Assembly: GCF_008761635.1 (NCBI RefSeq)
Contig: NZ_CP044344.1
Span: forward strand, 2,852,001-2,916,000
Length of the DNA: 64,000 bases
Direction: 5' to 3'
Source: Nocardioides cynanchi
GTDB lineage: Bacteria; Actinomycetota; Actinomycetes; Propionibacteriales; Nocardioidaceae
A program made the translations under genes and the position numbers. This document shows positions 48,017-56,911 of the stretch, one piece after another; position 1 is the first letter of the stretch, and each line of letters opens with the position of its first letter. The notes below the pieces were generated by a model. It was not told the origin of the DNA, ran no database searches, and saw nothing but the letters and a program-made list of their open reading frames with translations.

Positions 48017-48733
48017 ATGGCGGGGACCAGCAGCGGGAACGGCGCCCGGGGCAGCAGCGCTGTCGGCAGCGTGGGCCGCCAGCTCGCCCCCCGGCTCAGC
48101 GAGCTCGCGCCGGGCCTGACGGCGACGTTCGTGCGCGAGGCGCTGCACCGCGCCATCCACGGCATCGGCCCGCTGCCGCCCGCCGCCGCGGCCGCCGAGA
48201 AGCAGCTGCGGGAGCAGCGCGGGAACGTCGACAAGGCCATCCACGAGGTGATCGAGAACCACGTGCGGTACGCCGGGGCCCAGGGCTTCCTGACCAACCT
48301 CGGCGGGCTCACCACGATGGCGTTCACGGTGCCCACCAACATCACCGGCCTGGCCCTGGTCGAGTGCCGGATGATCGCCGGCATCGCGCACCTGCGCGGC
48401 TACGACCTGGCCGACGCCCGGGTCCGCAACGCGATCCTGGTCTGCCTGCTCGGCGAGGAGTCGGTGGCCGACCTGGTCAGGGCCCGGAAGCTGCCGGCGC
48501 CGCCGATGGCGATGGCCACGGCGCCCGCCCACGACCCGTCGCTCGACCAGGTGATCTCCGCCCAGGTCGCCTCCGACCTGGTCGCCAAGGTGGCCGGCAA
48601 GCGGGTGGCCGGCTCGTTCGCCCGCCGGGTGCCGCTGGTCGGCGGATTCGTCGGGATGGGTGCGGACGGCTACGCGACGTGGAAGATCGGCCGCTACGCC
48701 GACCGCGAGCTCCTACCCCTGGCCCGGCGGTAG
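48017..48733 (+). CDS. EcsC-family protein
   Basis: A 238-residue protein with the EcsC-like pattern GFLTNLGGLTTMAFTVPTNITGLALVECRM (about 94-123), AHLRGYDLADARVRNAILVCLLGE and GKRVAGSFARRVPLVGGFVGMGADGYATWKIGRYA. EcsC domains are membrane-associated and of unknown function, sometimes linked to ABC transporters or phage defence. The 3' end overlaps the convergent sulfotransferase gene by 40 bases. Confidence 0.85.
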   Translation: MAGTSSGNGARGSSAVGSVGRQLAPRLSELAPGLTATFVREALHRAIHGIGPLPPAAAAAEKQLREQRGNVDKAIHEVIENHVRYAGAQGFLTNLGGLTTMAFTVPTNITGLALVECRMIAGIAHLRGYDLADARVRNAILVCLLGEESVADLVRARKLPAPPMAMATAPAHDPSLDQVISAQVASDLVAKVAGKRVAGSFARRVPLVGGFVGMGADGYATWKIGRYADRELLPLARR

Positions 48734-49908
48734 AGCTTCATCGCCAACCGGCCGGCCCGGCCGTGCTCGAGCCGGCGCACCGTCTTCTGGCGCCAGCGGT
48801 ACGTCGGCCGCAGGTAGGCCTTCTCCAGCTCGCGGTGCGCCTGGTCGAGGTCGCCCCGGCGGTGGTCGAGCTCGTGCCGCAGCCGGGCGTTGTCGAGCAG
48901 CAGCGCCTTGAGCGCATCGACGGCCGCGCCGGCGACCAGCGCCTCGTCGGGGTGGTCGGGGTCGGCGTACTCGGTCGGCGGGGGGCCGCCGCGCAGGTCG
49001 TCGAGGTCGCCCACGACGTCGTACCCCCGGCGTCGTACCTCCTCGATCCAGGCGTCCTCCAGCTCGGTGGCCCAGGGGTGGACGTCGGGCGGGAGGCCGA
49101 GGCGTGGTGAGTCGGTCCGCCGCGACAGCGTCTGGTGGGCGAGCAGCTCGCGGACCAGCGGCCGGTAGTCGGCCGGCTCGAGCTCCTCGTTGGCGGCACG
49201 GTTGATCCGGCGGATCAGCGCGGTCTCGGGGGCGCCGAGCGAGGGGTTCATCCGCTCGCCGTCGAGCGCCAGCGAGATGCCGGTCAGCCCGAACGCCTCG
49301 GTGAACCGCTGCCACAGCAGGTCGGGGGAACCGCCCGCCGGGGGCACCGTGACCACGTGGACGTGCTCGGGGGGCAGGTCGTGGCCCCAGCGGTCGAGGA
49401 TGTCGGGGATCTCCTGGACGCCCCAGAACCACGTGGCGATCCGGCCCTCGCGGCGCGGGTCCCGGATCTGGTCGAGGAAGCGGCCGTAGGGCAGCGCGGC
49501 GCGGTGCTTGACGTTCTCCTGCCACTCGGCCGGGATCTGGCGGACCAGGTCGCGCGCCGACAGCACCAGGTGGACCTCGGTGTCGCCGCCGTGGCCGAGG
49601 GTCTCCAGGGCGTGCCCGATCTGGGCTCGCGACGCGGTGGCCAGGATCTCGTGGCTGATGATCGAGGTGCCCGGCCACCGGCGTACCTGGGCGGCGAGGT
49701 GGTCCCACGCGCCGATCGCGTCGGCCTCGAGCCCGCCCCAGGGCAGCCGCATCAGGTCGAGCGCGGCCAGGAAGTGCCCGTCGAAGCGGTCCGCGGGGTA
49801 GCGGATGCTCTTGGTCAGCAGCTTCTCGCGGTTGTTGAACAGCACGTGCTGGAGGTACGACGTGCCGGTCTTGGGTGTGCCGACGTGGAGGTAGACCTTC
49901 TTGGTCAT
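48694..49908 (-). CDS. Sulfotransferase (PAPS-dependent), first paralogue
   Basis: A 404-residue sulfotransferase. The 5'-PSB loop is VGTPKTGTSYLQHVLF (about 9-24) and the 3'-PB segment is LVLSARDLVRQIP (about 111-123). A C-terminal coiled-coil extension (LLLDNARLRHELDHRRGDLDQAHRELEKAY) is appended. The substrate is likely a cell-surface glycan, lipid or peptide. The ATG overlaps the stop of the upstream unknown gene (ATGA) and AGAGGGGAC is the ribosome binding site. It is the last gene of a three-gene operon. Confidence 0.88.
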   Translation of the reverse strand: MTKKVYLHVGTPKTGTSYLQHVLFNNREKLLTKSIRYPADRFDGHFLAALDLMRLPWGGLEADAIGAWDHLAAQVRRWPGTSIISHEILATASRAQIGHALETLGHGGDTEVHLVLSARDLVRQIPAEWQENVKHRAALPYGRFLDQIRDPRREGRIATWFWGVQEIPDILDRWGHDLPPEHVHVVTVPPAGGSPDLLWQRFTEAFGLTGISLALDGERMNPSLGAPETALIRRINRAANEELEPADYRPLVRELLAHQTLSRRTDSPRLGLPPDVHPWATELEDAWIEEVRRRGYDVVGDLDDLRGGPPPTEYADPDHPDEALVAGAAVDALKALLLDNARLRHELDHRRGDLDQAHRELEKAYLRPTYRWRQKTVRRLEHGRAGRLAMKLYRRARGRSSRSA

Positions 49909-51110
49909 GTCCCCTCTCCCTCCCCGTCGGTGCCGGCGTCCCGGGCACCGACCGGCGGACCGAGCAGCACCTGCATGGCCAGCGCGAGCACCCGCTCGTC
50001 GTCGGGCGCGGACACCCCCGCCTGACGACGCGTCCGCCCGGCCCGGTCGCCGGGCGGTGCCGGTGCGTCCAGGTCGGGGAGGTCGCCGTGGACAGCGTAG
50101 TTGCCCCCCGCGAGCCGCTCGCGCAGGTCGGCGGTGCGCCCGGAGAGCCACGGCAGATGGCGCTCGGGGACGTGCAGGGTGGCGCCCTCGAACCCCGCGA
50201 GCAGCGGCCGGAGCCGATGCCACAGCAGCAGGGCGCGGCGTTCGGGGGGGACCAGGCTGCCGAGGACCGGGCCGGTCCGGCGGGCCAGCTCGACGGCGTC
50301 GGCCGACAGGTCGCGGGTGGGTGCAGAAGGGCGGCGCAGGCCGGCGAGCCGAGCGCCGTGCCTCGGGTCGTCGAGGACCACGTGGGTGCGGCCGGCGCCG
50401 ACCCGGGCCGACCAGGTCCGGGCGATCTCGGCCAGGTCGATCCGCGGGGGGAGCGCCCCGGTGCGCTCCGCCGCGGCCACCCACTCGGGCCACGGCCGGA
50501 CCCCTTCGGTGCCGAAGCAACGGGCGGTCCAGGCGTGCACCAGCATCCGCTCGACGTCGGTGCCGAGCACGACCACGGTGGCCCCCGCTCCGCCGGGTGG
50601 GCGGCCGTCGGCGGTCAGCTGCTCGCGGAGGGGCCTGGCCAGCTCGGGGTCGCCGAGCAGCCGGTAGCGGCGGCGGAACCGCCGCGCCTCGCGGGGCGCG
50701 GGCGGGTCGCCTGCGGCTACGACGTCCTCGGCGATCAGCGCGGTCGCGACCCGGACCAGCTCGTCGGGCGGCAGGTCCTCGGGGTCGACCGGCGGCGGCC
50801 CGAAGCGGGTCGCCGGCAGGACCCCGACCAGGCCCAGGTCGGGTCGGCCCCGACCGGGTGCGCTGGCGGAGAGGACCCGCTCGGCCAGCTCGGGGCGTGG
50901 GACCCGCTGCACGTTGAGCCGGCGCAGGAGCTCCAGCTGCTGGGCTCCGGGCAGGTAGCGACCGGCCTGCTCCCGGGCCGGCGCCGGGTCCGCCCACCGC
51001 GACCAGGACGTCGTACCCCCGGAGCGGAGGTGGGCCACCCAGCCCCAGGCGCGGGCCTCGCCGTCGGTCTCGCGCCCGGCCCTGGCACTCACCTGCTCGT
51101 CACCGGCCAC
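49905..51110 (-). CDS. Degenerate sulfotransferase-like paralogue
   Basis: A 401-residue protein without a recognisable PAPS P-loop. Its middle and end can be aligned by eye with the two flanking sulfotransferases: VVVLGTDVERMLVHAW corresponds to LVLSARDLVRQIPAEW, PEWVAAAERTGALPPR...THVV to the IPDILDRWGHDLPPEHVHVV segment, and GNYAVHGDLPDL to GYDVVGDLDDL. The KTGT and SxRD residues needed for PAPS binding are gone, so it is probably a catalytically dead partner. It is joined to both neighbours by stop/start overlaps (4 and 11 bases). Confidence 0.65.
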   Translation of the reverse strand: MAGDEQVSARAGRETDGEARAWGWVAHLRSGGTTSWSRWADPAPAREQAGRYLPGAQQLELLRRLNVQRVPRPELAERVLSASAPGRGRPDLGLVGVLPATRFGPPPVDPEDLPPDELVRVATALIAEDVVAAGDPPAPREARRFRRRYRLLGDPELARPLREQLTADGRPPGGAGATVVVLGTDVERMLVHAWTARCFGTEGVRPWPEWVAAAERTGALPPRIDLAEIARTWSARVGAGRTHVVLDDPRHGARLAGLRRPSAPTRDLSADAVELARRTGPVLGSLVPPERRALLLWHRLRPLLAGFEGATLHVPERHLPWLSGRTADLRERLAGGNYAVHGDLPDLDAPAPPGDRAGRTRRQAGVSAPDDERVLALAMQVLLGPPVGARDAGTDGEGEGT

Positions 51111-52191
51111 GCAGCTCGCGCGCCCGGCGGACCCGGGCCCGCAGGGTCCCGTCGGGGTCGGGCCGCGCGGCCGCCTCCGCCGTCATCGCGGCGAGCGCGT
51201 CGAGGGCGGCCTTCAGCTGGAGCTTGGCGGGGACCTTGTCGGGGTTGCGGTAGGTCGGCGGCTCGCCGGGCTCGAGGTCCGCGAGGTCACCCACGACGTC
51301 GATGCCGCTGCCCTCGATCCACTCGACCCAGGCCCGGCCGCGCTCGGCGGCCCAGTCTTGGAGCTTGGGCGGCAGCGTGATCGGGCGCGAGCGCCGCCGG
51401 GCCGCGAGGGTCTCCTCGGCGAGCATGCCGCGGATCAGCTGGTCGTGGTCCGACTCGCGGCGGGTGGTGCGGTCGATCCGGCGGTTGAGCCCGCGCAGGA
51501 CCTGCGCCTCGGCCATGCCGAGCGAGGTGTTGACGCGCTCGCTGTCCTCCGGTGCCCAGTCGGGGTCGATGCCGAAGACCGTGCAGAAGCGCGACCAGAG
51601 CACGCCGGGCTCGGCCCGCGCGGCCTCGGCGCTCGGGACGGTGACGACGTGGACCCGGTCCGGCGTCAACCCGTCGCTCCACTGGGACAGCACGGCGGGC
51701 AGGTCGAACGCCCGGGCGAACCACGGCGGCCGGTCGCTGGTCACCCGGCCCAGGTAGCGCCGGTAGCTCCACCGACGCCCCTGCTTGATGCTCTCCTGCC
51801 AGCCCGCCGGCACCTGACGGGCCAGGTCGCGGGCGGAGTAGACGACGTGCACCTCGCTGTCGGCGAGGTCGGACATCAGCCGGGCGATGGGCTGGGGCGG
51901 GGCAGGCGCCAGGATCTCGTGGCTGAAGATCACCGTCCCGGAGAGTCGCCCGATCCGCTTGACCAGCGCGTCCCAGCTGCCCGACGCATGCCCGGGCGGG
52001 CCGCCCCAGTCCTGGCCGAGCAGGTCGAGCGCGGCCCGGAAGTGGAACATCCCCGGACTGACGAACGACGAGCCCGACGGCAGGTGGACGTCGTGCTGGG
52101 CCAGGCTGCGGGCGTTGCGGGCCAGGCGGTCCTGCAGGTACGTCGTACCGGTCTTCGGCGCACCGATGTGCACGTAGACCTTCCGACTCAT
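51100..52191 (-). CDS. Sulfotransferase (PAPS-dependent), second paralogue
   Basis: A 363-residue sulfotransferase, first gene of the operon. IGAPKTGTTYLQDRL is the 5'-PSB loop and VVYSARDLARQVPAGW the 3'-PB segment. DLADLEPGEPPTYRNPDKVP resembles the matching part of the first paralogue. Choosing the ATG at 52191 (MSRKVYVHIGAPKTGTTY) aligns with MTKKVYLHVGTPKTGTSY of that paralogue; a longer form from 52203 is not needed. It overlaps the next gene by 11 bases. The target is unknown. Confidence 0.88.
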   Translation of the reverse strand: MSRKVYVHIGAPKTGTTYLQDRLARNARSLAQHDVHLPSGSSFVSPGMFHFRAALDLLGQDWGGPPGHASGSWDALVKRIGRLSGTVIFSHEILAPAPPQPIARLMSDLADSEVHVVYSARDLARQVPAGWQESIKQGRRWSYRRYLGRVTSDRPPWFARAFDLPAVLSQWSDGLTPDRVHVVTVPSAEAARAEPGVLWSRFCTVFGIDPDWAPEDSERVNTSLGMAEAQVLRGLNRRIDRTTRRESDHDQLIRGMLAEETLAARRRSRPITLPPKLQDWAAERGRAWVEWIEGSGIDVVGDLADLEPGEPPTYRNPDKVPAKLQLKAALDALAAMTAEAAARPDPDGTLRARVRRARELRGR

Positions 52192-52242
52192 GGCCGCGAT
52201 CATGCCAGCCCCGCGCCCCGCACCTCTCCACAGGCCCTGCGG

Positions 52243-52305
52243 GATAGTCCGTGACGTAAGCGCCCCATTTCGGAGTCAGATCGGGCGCTTACGTCACGGA
52301 CTATC
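52243..52305. terminator. 23-bp perfect hairpin terminator
   Basis: Perfect 23-bp arms (GATAGTCCGTGACGTAAGCG plus CCC, and complement) with a 17-base loop. It lies about 30 bases past the stop of the HMG-CoA lyase gene and upstream of the sulfotransferase operon, which runs in the same direction. Confidence 0.85.
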
Positions 52306-52334
52306 GGGATGCGGTGGGTTGTCCACAGGGTGGG

Positions 52335-53261
52335 TCAGCCGGAGAGGGCGCGGACGACGGCCGAGGGGCTGGGGCGGCCGAGGTGGCCGGCCAGCCAGGT
52401 GCTGGTCTCGAGCAGGGCGGTGAGGTCGACGCCGTGCTCGATGCCGAGGCCGGTGAGCATCCAGACGAGGTCCTCGGTGGCGAGGTTGCCGGTCGCGCTC
52501 TTGGCGTAGGGGCAGCCGCCGAGACCACCGGCGCTCGCGTCGTACGTCGTGATGCCGCAGCGCAGCCCGGCGTGCACGTTGGCGAGGGCCTGGCCGTAGG
52601 TGTCGTGGAAGTGCAGGGCCAGCGCGTCGACCGGGGTGCCGGCGTCGCCGAAGGCGTCGACCAGCGCGGTCACGTGCCCGGCCGTGCCGACCCCGATGGT
52701 GTCGCCGAGGCTGAGCTGGGACGCGCCGAGGTCGAGCAGCCGACGTCCGACCTCGACCACCTGCGCGATCGGCACCGCCCCCTCCCACGGGTCGCCGAAG
52801 CACATGGACACGTAGGCACGCACGTCCAGCCCCGCCTCGCGGGCCCGTCGTACGACCGGCTCGAACATCGCGAACTGCTCGTCGAGGGAGCGGTTGAGGT
52901 TCTTCTGCGCGAAGGTCTCGGTGGCGCTGCCGAAGATCGCGACGTGGCGGCAGCCCAGCTCCAGGGCGCGGTCGAGGCCGCGCTCGTTGGGGACCAGCAC
53001 CGGCAGGTCGCGGCCGACCTCGCCCAGACGCGACATCAGGTCCTCGGCGTCGGCCAGCTGGGGCACCCACCGCGGGTGCACGAACGACGTGGCCTCGACG
53101 ATCGGGAGCCCGGCGGCCAGGAGGCGCCGGACGAGCTCCTCCTTCACCTCGACCGGCACCAGCTCGGCCTCGTTCTGCAGGCCGTCGCGGGGGCCGACCT
53201 CGTAGATCGTGACCCGGGCCGGAAGCCGGTCCTCGGTCACCGTCATCGGCAGATCAGCCAT
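52335..53261 (-). CDS. mvaB: Hydroxymethylglutaryl-CoA lyase
   Basis: A 308-residue TIM-barrel lyase that cleaves HMG-CoA to acetoacetate and acetyl-CoA, the last step of leucine breakdown. The start motif VGPRDGLQNE, the metal-binding HFHDTYGQ and the signature GGLGGCPYAKSATGN are all present. The ATG at 53261 lies inside the end of the upstream carboxylase gene (8-base overlap), so the genes are coupled. Together with the carboxylase genes it forms a leucine/isovalerate catabolism operon. Confidence 0.93.
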   Translation of the reverse strand: MADLPMTVTEDRLPARVTIYEVGPRDGLQNEAELVPVEVKEELVRRLLAAGLPIVEATSFVHPRWVPQLADAEDLMSRLGEVGRDLPVLVPNERGLDRALELGCRHVAIFGSATETFAQKNLNRSLDEQFAMFEPVVRRAREAGLDVRAYVSMCFGDPWEGAVPIAQVVEVGRRLLDLGASQLSLGDTIGVGTAGHVTALVDAFGDAGTPVDALALHFHDTYGQALANVHAGLRCGITTYDASAGGLGGCPYAKSATGNLATEDLVWMLTGLGIEHGVDLTALLETSTWLAGHLGRPSPSAVVRALSG

Positions 53262-55176
53262 CACCGGCTCCCTCGTCGTCCGGCTCGACCACGAACAGCG
53301 TCGCCCCCAGCGCCACCTGCGCGCCCACGACGGCCTCGGCGGACGCCACCGTCCCGGCGAACGGCGCCTTCAGCGACAGCTCCATCTTCATCGCCTCCAT
53401 CATGCCGAGCACGTGCCCGGCCTCGACCCGCTCGCCCGCGGCGACGCGCACCTCGAGCACGGTGCCTGGCATCGGGGCGACCACGGTGCCGTCGCCCACG
53501 GCCACGTGGTCGGCCAGCCGGTCGGGACCGGTCAGCACGTGTCGCTGGCCCCGGTAGGAGACCTCGACGATGTCGGGCTGGACGTTGACGACCGCGCGCT
53601 CGGTGTGACCGTCGACGACCAGCTCGAGCACGTGGTCCTCCGCGCTGACCATCTGCACCGGCGTGCCGTCGACGGTGCCGAGGTGGCGGTCGACGACGAC
53701 GTCGCGGTCGAGCTCGACCACGACCGGCGCGGGCGGCCCACCCAGCCGGAACCCGTCGCGCTGGAACGGGTGCCCGCTGTCCAGCGTCGCGAGCATCGCC
53801 GAGACCCAGGCGGCCATGATCCGCGGCAGGTCGGGGCTCGGGGCCGGCAGCTCGTGGTGGTCGAGCCAGGCGGTGTCGATCGCCGCGTCGCGGAACTCGT
53901 CGCTGGCGACCAGGGCCCGCAGGAAGCCGGCGTTCGTGGTCAAGCCGAGGATCGCGGTGTCGTCGAGCGCGCGGACCAGCGCCTGCCGCGCCGTCTCGCG
54001 GTCGGGGCCGTGGGCGATCACCTTGCCGAGCATCGGGTCGTACGACGTGCTGACCACCTGGTTGCTGCCCAGCGCCTGGTCGACGCGGACGCCCTCACCC
54101 GAGGGCCACCTCACCAGGCTGGTCGTGCCTGCCTGCGGCAGGAAGCCTCCGAAGGAGTCCTCGGCGTACACCCGGGCCTCGATCGCGTGCCCGCGGATGC
54201 CCATCAGATCGTCCTGCCGCAGCGAGAGCGGGGCTCCGGCCGCGATCCGCAGCTGCTCCTCGACCAGGTCGAGACCGGTGATCGCCTCGGTCACGGGGTG
54301 CTCGACCTGCAGGCGGGTGTTCATCTCCAGGAAGTAGAAGTCGCCGGTGGCGCTGTCGAGGAGGAACTCCACGGTGCCGGCGTTGGTGTAGCCGGCCGCC
54401 TGGGCCAGGGCGACGGCCGCCGCCGTGAGCCGGTGCCGCAGAGCCGGGTCGACCGTCGGTCCGGGCGCCTCCTCGAGCACCTTCTGGTGGCGCCGCTGGG
54501 TCGAGCAGTCGCGCTCGAACAGGTGGATCACCTGGCCGTGCGTGTCGCCGATCACCTGGACCTCGAGGTGGCGGCCGGACTCGACGTACTTCTCGATCAG
54601 CAACGTGTCGTCGCCGAAGGCGCTGCGTGCCTCCCGGGCCGCGGCCGCCGTGGCTGCTGCGAACTCGTCGGCGGAGCGGACGATCCGCATCCCCTTGCCG
54701 CCGCCGCCGGCCGCGGCCTTGACCAGGACCGGGTAGGCGAAGGTCTCGGGGTCCCCGTCGACGTCGTACGACGGCACGACCGGCACGCCCGCCCCGACGG
54801 CGACCGCGCGGGCGTGGTCCTTGCGGCCCATCCGGTCCATCACCTCTGCGGTGGGACCGACCAGCCGAACGCCGGCCGCCTCGACGGCGCGGGCGAACTC
54901 CGAGCGCTCGGAGAGGAAGCCGTAGCCGGGATGGATCGCGTCGGCGCCCGCCTCGAGTGCGGCCGCGACGACGGCGTCGATGTCGAGGTAGCTCTCGACC
55001 CGCAGCGCTCGGTCGGCCGCCTTCACGTGCGGCGCCTCGACGTCGAGGTCGGTGAACACCGCGACCGTGTCGATGCCGAGCCGCCGGCAGGTGCGGAAGA
55101 CGCGCAGCGCGATCTCACCGCGGTTGGCGACCAGCACGGTGCGGATGACGGTGGTGACGGGATCAGTGGTGTCCAT
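53254..55176 (-). CDS. Methylcrotonyl-CoA carboxylase alpha subunit (biotin carboxylase + BCCP)
   Basis: A 640-residue acyl-CoA carboxylase alpha subunit. Biotin carboxylase domain: VLVANRGEIALRVFRTC at the start, ATP-grasp loop KAAAGGGGKGMRI, and FFEMNTRLQVEHPV-type (here FLEMNTRLQVEHPVTE). The C-terminal biotinyl domain has MMEAMKMELSLKAPF (biotin Lys about 606). It carboxylates biotin, which the beta subunit then uses. Position between the HMG-CoA lyase and the carboxyltransferase assigns it to 3-methylcrotonyl-CoA; propionyl/acetyl-CoA substrates are the alternative. Confidence 0.88.
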   Translation of the reverse strand: MDTTDPVTTVIRTVLVANRGEIALRVFRTCRRLGIDTVAVFTDLDVEAPHVKAADRALRVESYLDIDAVVAAALEAGADAIHPGYGFLSERSEFARAVEAAGVRLVGPTAEVMDRMGRKDHARAVAVGAGVPVVPSYDVDGDPETFAYPVLVKAAAGGGGKGMRIVRSADEFAAATAAAAREARSAFGDDTLLIEKYVESGRHLEVQVIGDTHGQVIHLFERDCSTQRRHQKVLEEAPGPTVDPALRHRLTAAAVALAQAAGYTNAGTVEFLLDSATGDFYFLEMNTRLQVEHPVTEAITGLDLVEEQLRIAAGAPLSLRQDDLMGIRGHAIEARVYAEDSFGGFLPQAGTTSLVRWPSGEGVRVDQALGSNQVVSTSYDPMLGKVIAHGPDRETARQALVRALDDTAILGLTTNAGFLRALVASDEFRDAAIDTAWLDHHELPAPSPDLPRIMAAWVSAMLATLDSGHPFQRDGFRLGGPPAPVVVELDRDVVVDRHLGTVDGTPVQMVSAEDHVLELVVDGHTERAVVNVQPDIVEVSYRGQRHVLTGPDRLADHVAVGDGTVVAPMPGTVLEVRVAAGERVEAGHVLGMMEAMKMELSLKAPFAGTVASAEAVVGAQVALGATLFVVEPDDEGAGDG

Positions 55177-55179
55177 CGA

Positions 55180-56820
55180 TCACATTCTGAAGATGCCGTA
55201 GGAGGGCTCGGGGACCGGCGCGTGCGCAGCAACGGCGAGCCCCATGCCGAGCACCCGGCGGGTGTCCGCCGGGTCGATCACCCCGTCGTCCCAGAGCCGT
55301 GCGGTCGAGTAGTACGGCGAGCCCTGGGCGTCGTACTGGTCGCGGATCGGCGTCTTGAACGCCTCCTCGTCGTCGGCGCTCCACTCCTCGCCGCGGGCGT
55401 CGAAGCCGTCGCGGCGCACGGTCGCGAGCACCGAGGCAGCCTGCTCCCCTCCCATCACCGAGATCCGGGCGTTGGGCCACATCCACAGGAAGCGCGGGTC
55501 GTAGGCGCGGCCGCACATGCCGTAGTTGCCGGCGCCGAACGAGCCGCCGATGACGACGGTGAACTTCGGGACGACGCTGCAGGCGACGGCGGTGACCAGC
55601 TTCGCGCCGTCGCGGGCGATGCCACGGTTCTCGTACTCCTTGCCGACCATGAAGCCGGTGATGTTCTGGAGGAAGACCAGCGGGATCCGGCGCTGGTTGC
55701 ACAGCTCGATGAAGTGCGCGCCCTTCAGCGCCGACTCGCTGAACAGGATCCCGTTGTTCGCCACGATCCCGACGTCGTGGCCCCAGATCCGGGCGAACCC
55801 GGTGACCAGGGTCTCGGCGTAGAGCTTCTTGAACTCGTGGAACCGGCTGCCGTCGACGATCCGGCGGACGACCTCACGCACGTCGTACGGCGTGCGGGTG
55901 TCGGCGGGGACCACATCGTACAGGCTCTCGGGCGGCTCGTGCGGCTCCTCGATGGCGACCGGTGGTCGAGCGGCGCCCCCCGGTGGTCGAGCGGAGCCCA
56001 CCGGTGGTCGAGCGGAGCCCACCGGTGGTCGAGCGGAGTCGAGACCACCCGGCGGTGGCAGGGTGTCCACGATGCTGCGCACGATGGCGAGCGCGTGGAC
56101 GTCGTCGTCGGCGAGGTGGTCGACCACGCCGGAGGTACGGGCGTGCACGTCGCCGCCACCGAGCTCCTCGGCGGTGACGACCTCACCGGTCGCGGCCTTC
56201 ACCAGGGGTGGGCCGCCGAGGAAGATGGTGCCCTGGTTCTTCACGATCACCGACTCGTCGCTCATCGCCGGCACGTAGGCGCCACCGGCGGTGCACGAGC
56301 CCATCACGCTGGCGATCTGCGGGATGCCGCGCGCGGACAGGTTCGCCTGGTTGAAGAAGATCCGGCCGAAGTGCTCCCGGTCGGGGAACACCTCGTCCTG
56401 CATCGGCAGGAACGCGCCGCCCGAGTCGACGAGGTAGATGCAGGGCAACCGGTTCTCCGCCGCGACCGTCTGCGCCCGCAGGTGCTTCTTGACCGTGAGC
56501 GGGTAGTAGGTGCCGCCCTTGACGGTCGCGTCGTTGGCCACGATCACGCATTCGCGGTCGTGGATCCGCCCGATCCCGGTGACGATGCTGGCGCTCGGCA
56601 CCGCGTAGTCGCCCCCCTCGAGACCCGCGTACATCCCGAAGGCGGCCAGCGCGCTGAGCTCCAGGAAGGGGCTGCCGGGGTCGAGCAGCCGGTCGATCCG
56701 GTCGCGCACCAGGAGCTTGCCGCGGTCGGTGTGCTTGGCGCGCGCCGCCTCGCTGCCCCCACGTCGTACGACGTCGAGGTGCCCGTGCAGCTCGGCCACC
56801 AGCTCGCGCAGATCAGTCAC
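55180..56820 (-). CDS. Methylcrotonyl-CoA carboxylase beta subunit (carboxyltransferase)
   Basis: A 546-residue carboxyltransferase. [36 protein letters not shown] and [15 protein letters not shown] (acyl-CoA and biotin sites) are typical of MCC beta. Residues about 265-300 contain an inserted Pro/Arg/Ala run made by four in-frame 21-base repeats (55961-56049), absent from the family. The start GTG at 56820 is favoured because TAACCT (complement of 56828-56833) ends seven bases upstream inside the operator; longer starts at 56841 or 56868 lack such a signal. It is the first gene of the catabolic operon. Confidence 0.85.
   Translation of the reverse strand: MTDLRELVAELHGHLDVVRRGGSEAARAKHTDRGKLLVRDRIDRLLDPGSPFLELSALAAFGMYAGLEGGDYAVPSASIVTGIGRIHDRECVIVANDATVKGGTYYPLTVKKHLRAQTVAAENRLPCIYLVDSGGAFLPMQDEVFPDREHFGRIFFNQANLSARGIPQIASVMGSCTAGGAYVPAMSDESVIVKNQGTIFLGGPPLVKAATGEVVTAEELGGGDVHARTSGVVDHLADDDVHALAIVRSIVDTLPPPGGLDSARPPVGSARPPVGSARPPGGAARPPVAIEEPHEPPESLYDVVPADTRTPYDVREVVRRIVDGSRFHEFKKLYAETLVTGFARIWGHDVGIVANNGILFSESALKGAHFIELCNQRRIPLVFLQNITGFMVGKEYENRGIARDGAKLVTAVACSVVPKFTVVIGGSFGAGNYGMCGRAYDPRFLWMWPNARISVMGGEQAASVLATVRRDGFDARGEEWSADDEEAFKTPIRDQYDAQGSPYYSTARLWDDGVIDPADTRRVLGMGLAVAAHAPVPEPSYGIFRM
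55961..56049. repeat. Four 21-base repeats inserted in-frame in the carboxyltransferase gene
   Basis: GGTGGTCGAGCGGAGCCCACC-type units start at 55961, 55982, 56003 and 56024; the last ends GGAGTCGAGACCACC at 56049. The 21-base unit is seven codons, read on the minus strand as VGSARPP, and preserves the frame. It is the same repeat family as 38918-39062. Confidence 0.85.
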
Positions 56821-56830
56821 GTCAGCAAGG

Positions 56831-56844
56831 TTAGCGATCATTAA
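56831..56844. promoter_or_regulatory. Operator 2 (carboxyltransferase side)
   Basis: TTAGCGATCATTAA, half-sites TTAGCG and (reverse) TTAATG with a two-base centre. It overlaps the TAACCT -10 of the leftward operon, so binding would block it. Confidence 0.6.
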
Positions 56845-56888
56845 CCTGTGGTGCCAGCCATCCGTCACGAGACAGCGGCGTCACGCCG

Positions 56889-56902
56889 TTAACGAACGCT
56901 AA
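56889..56902. promoter_or_regulatory. Operator 1 (TetR side)
   Basis: TTAACGAACGCTAA, half-sites TTAACG and (reverse) TTAGCG. It overlaps the TAACGT -10 of the TetR gene. It is the better palindrome and its centre is 58 bases from operator 2. Confidence 0.65.
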
Positions 56903-56911
56903 CGTGTGCTG

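Noticed and set aside
53209..56844. Open frame of 1211 codons opposite the leucine-catabolism genes
   Set aside because: It is the antisense of the carboxylase genes; the sequence is His/Arg/Val-rich without domains. High GC creates such open frames.
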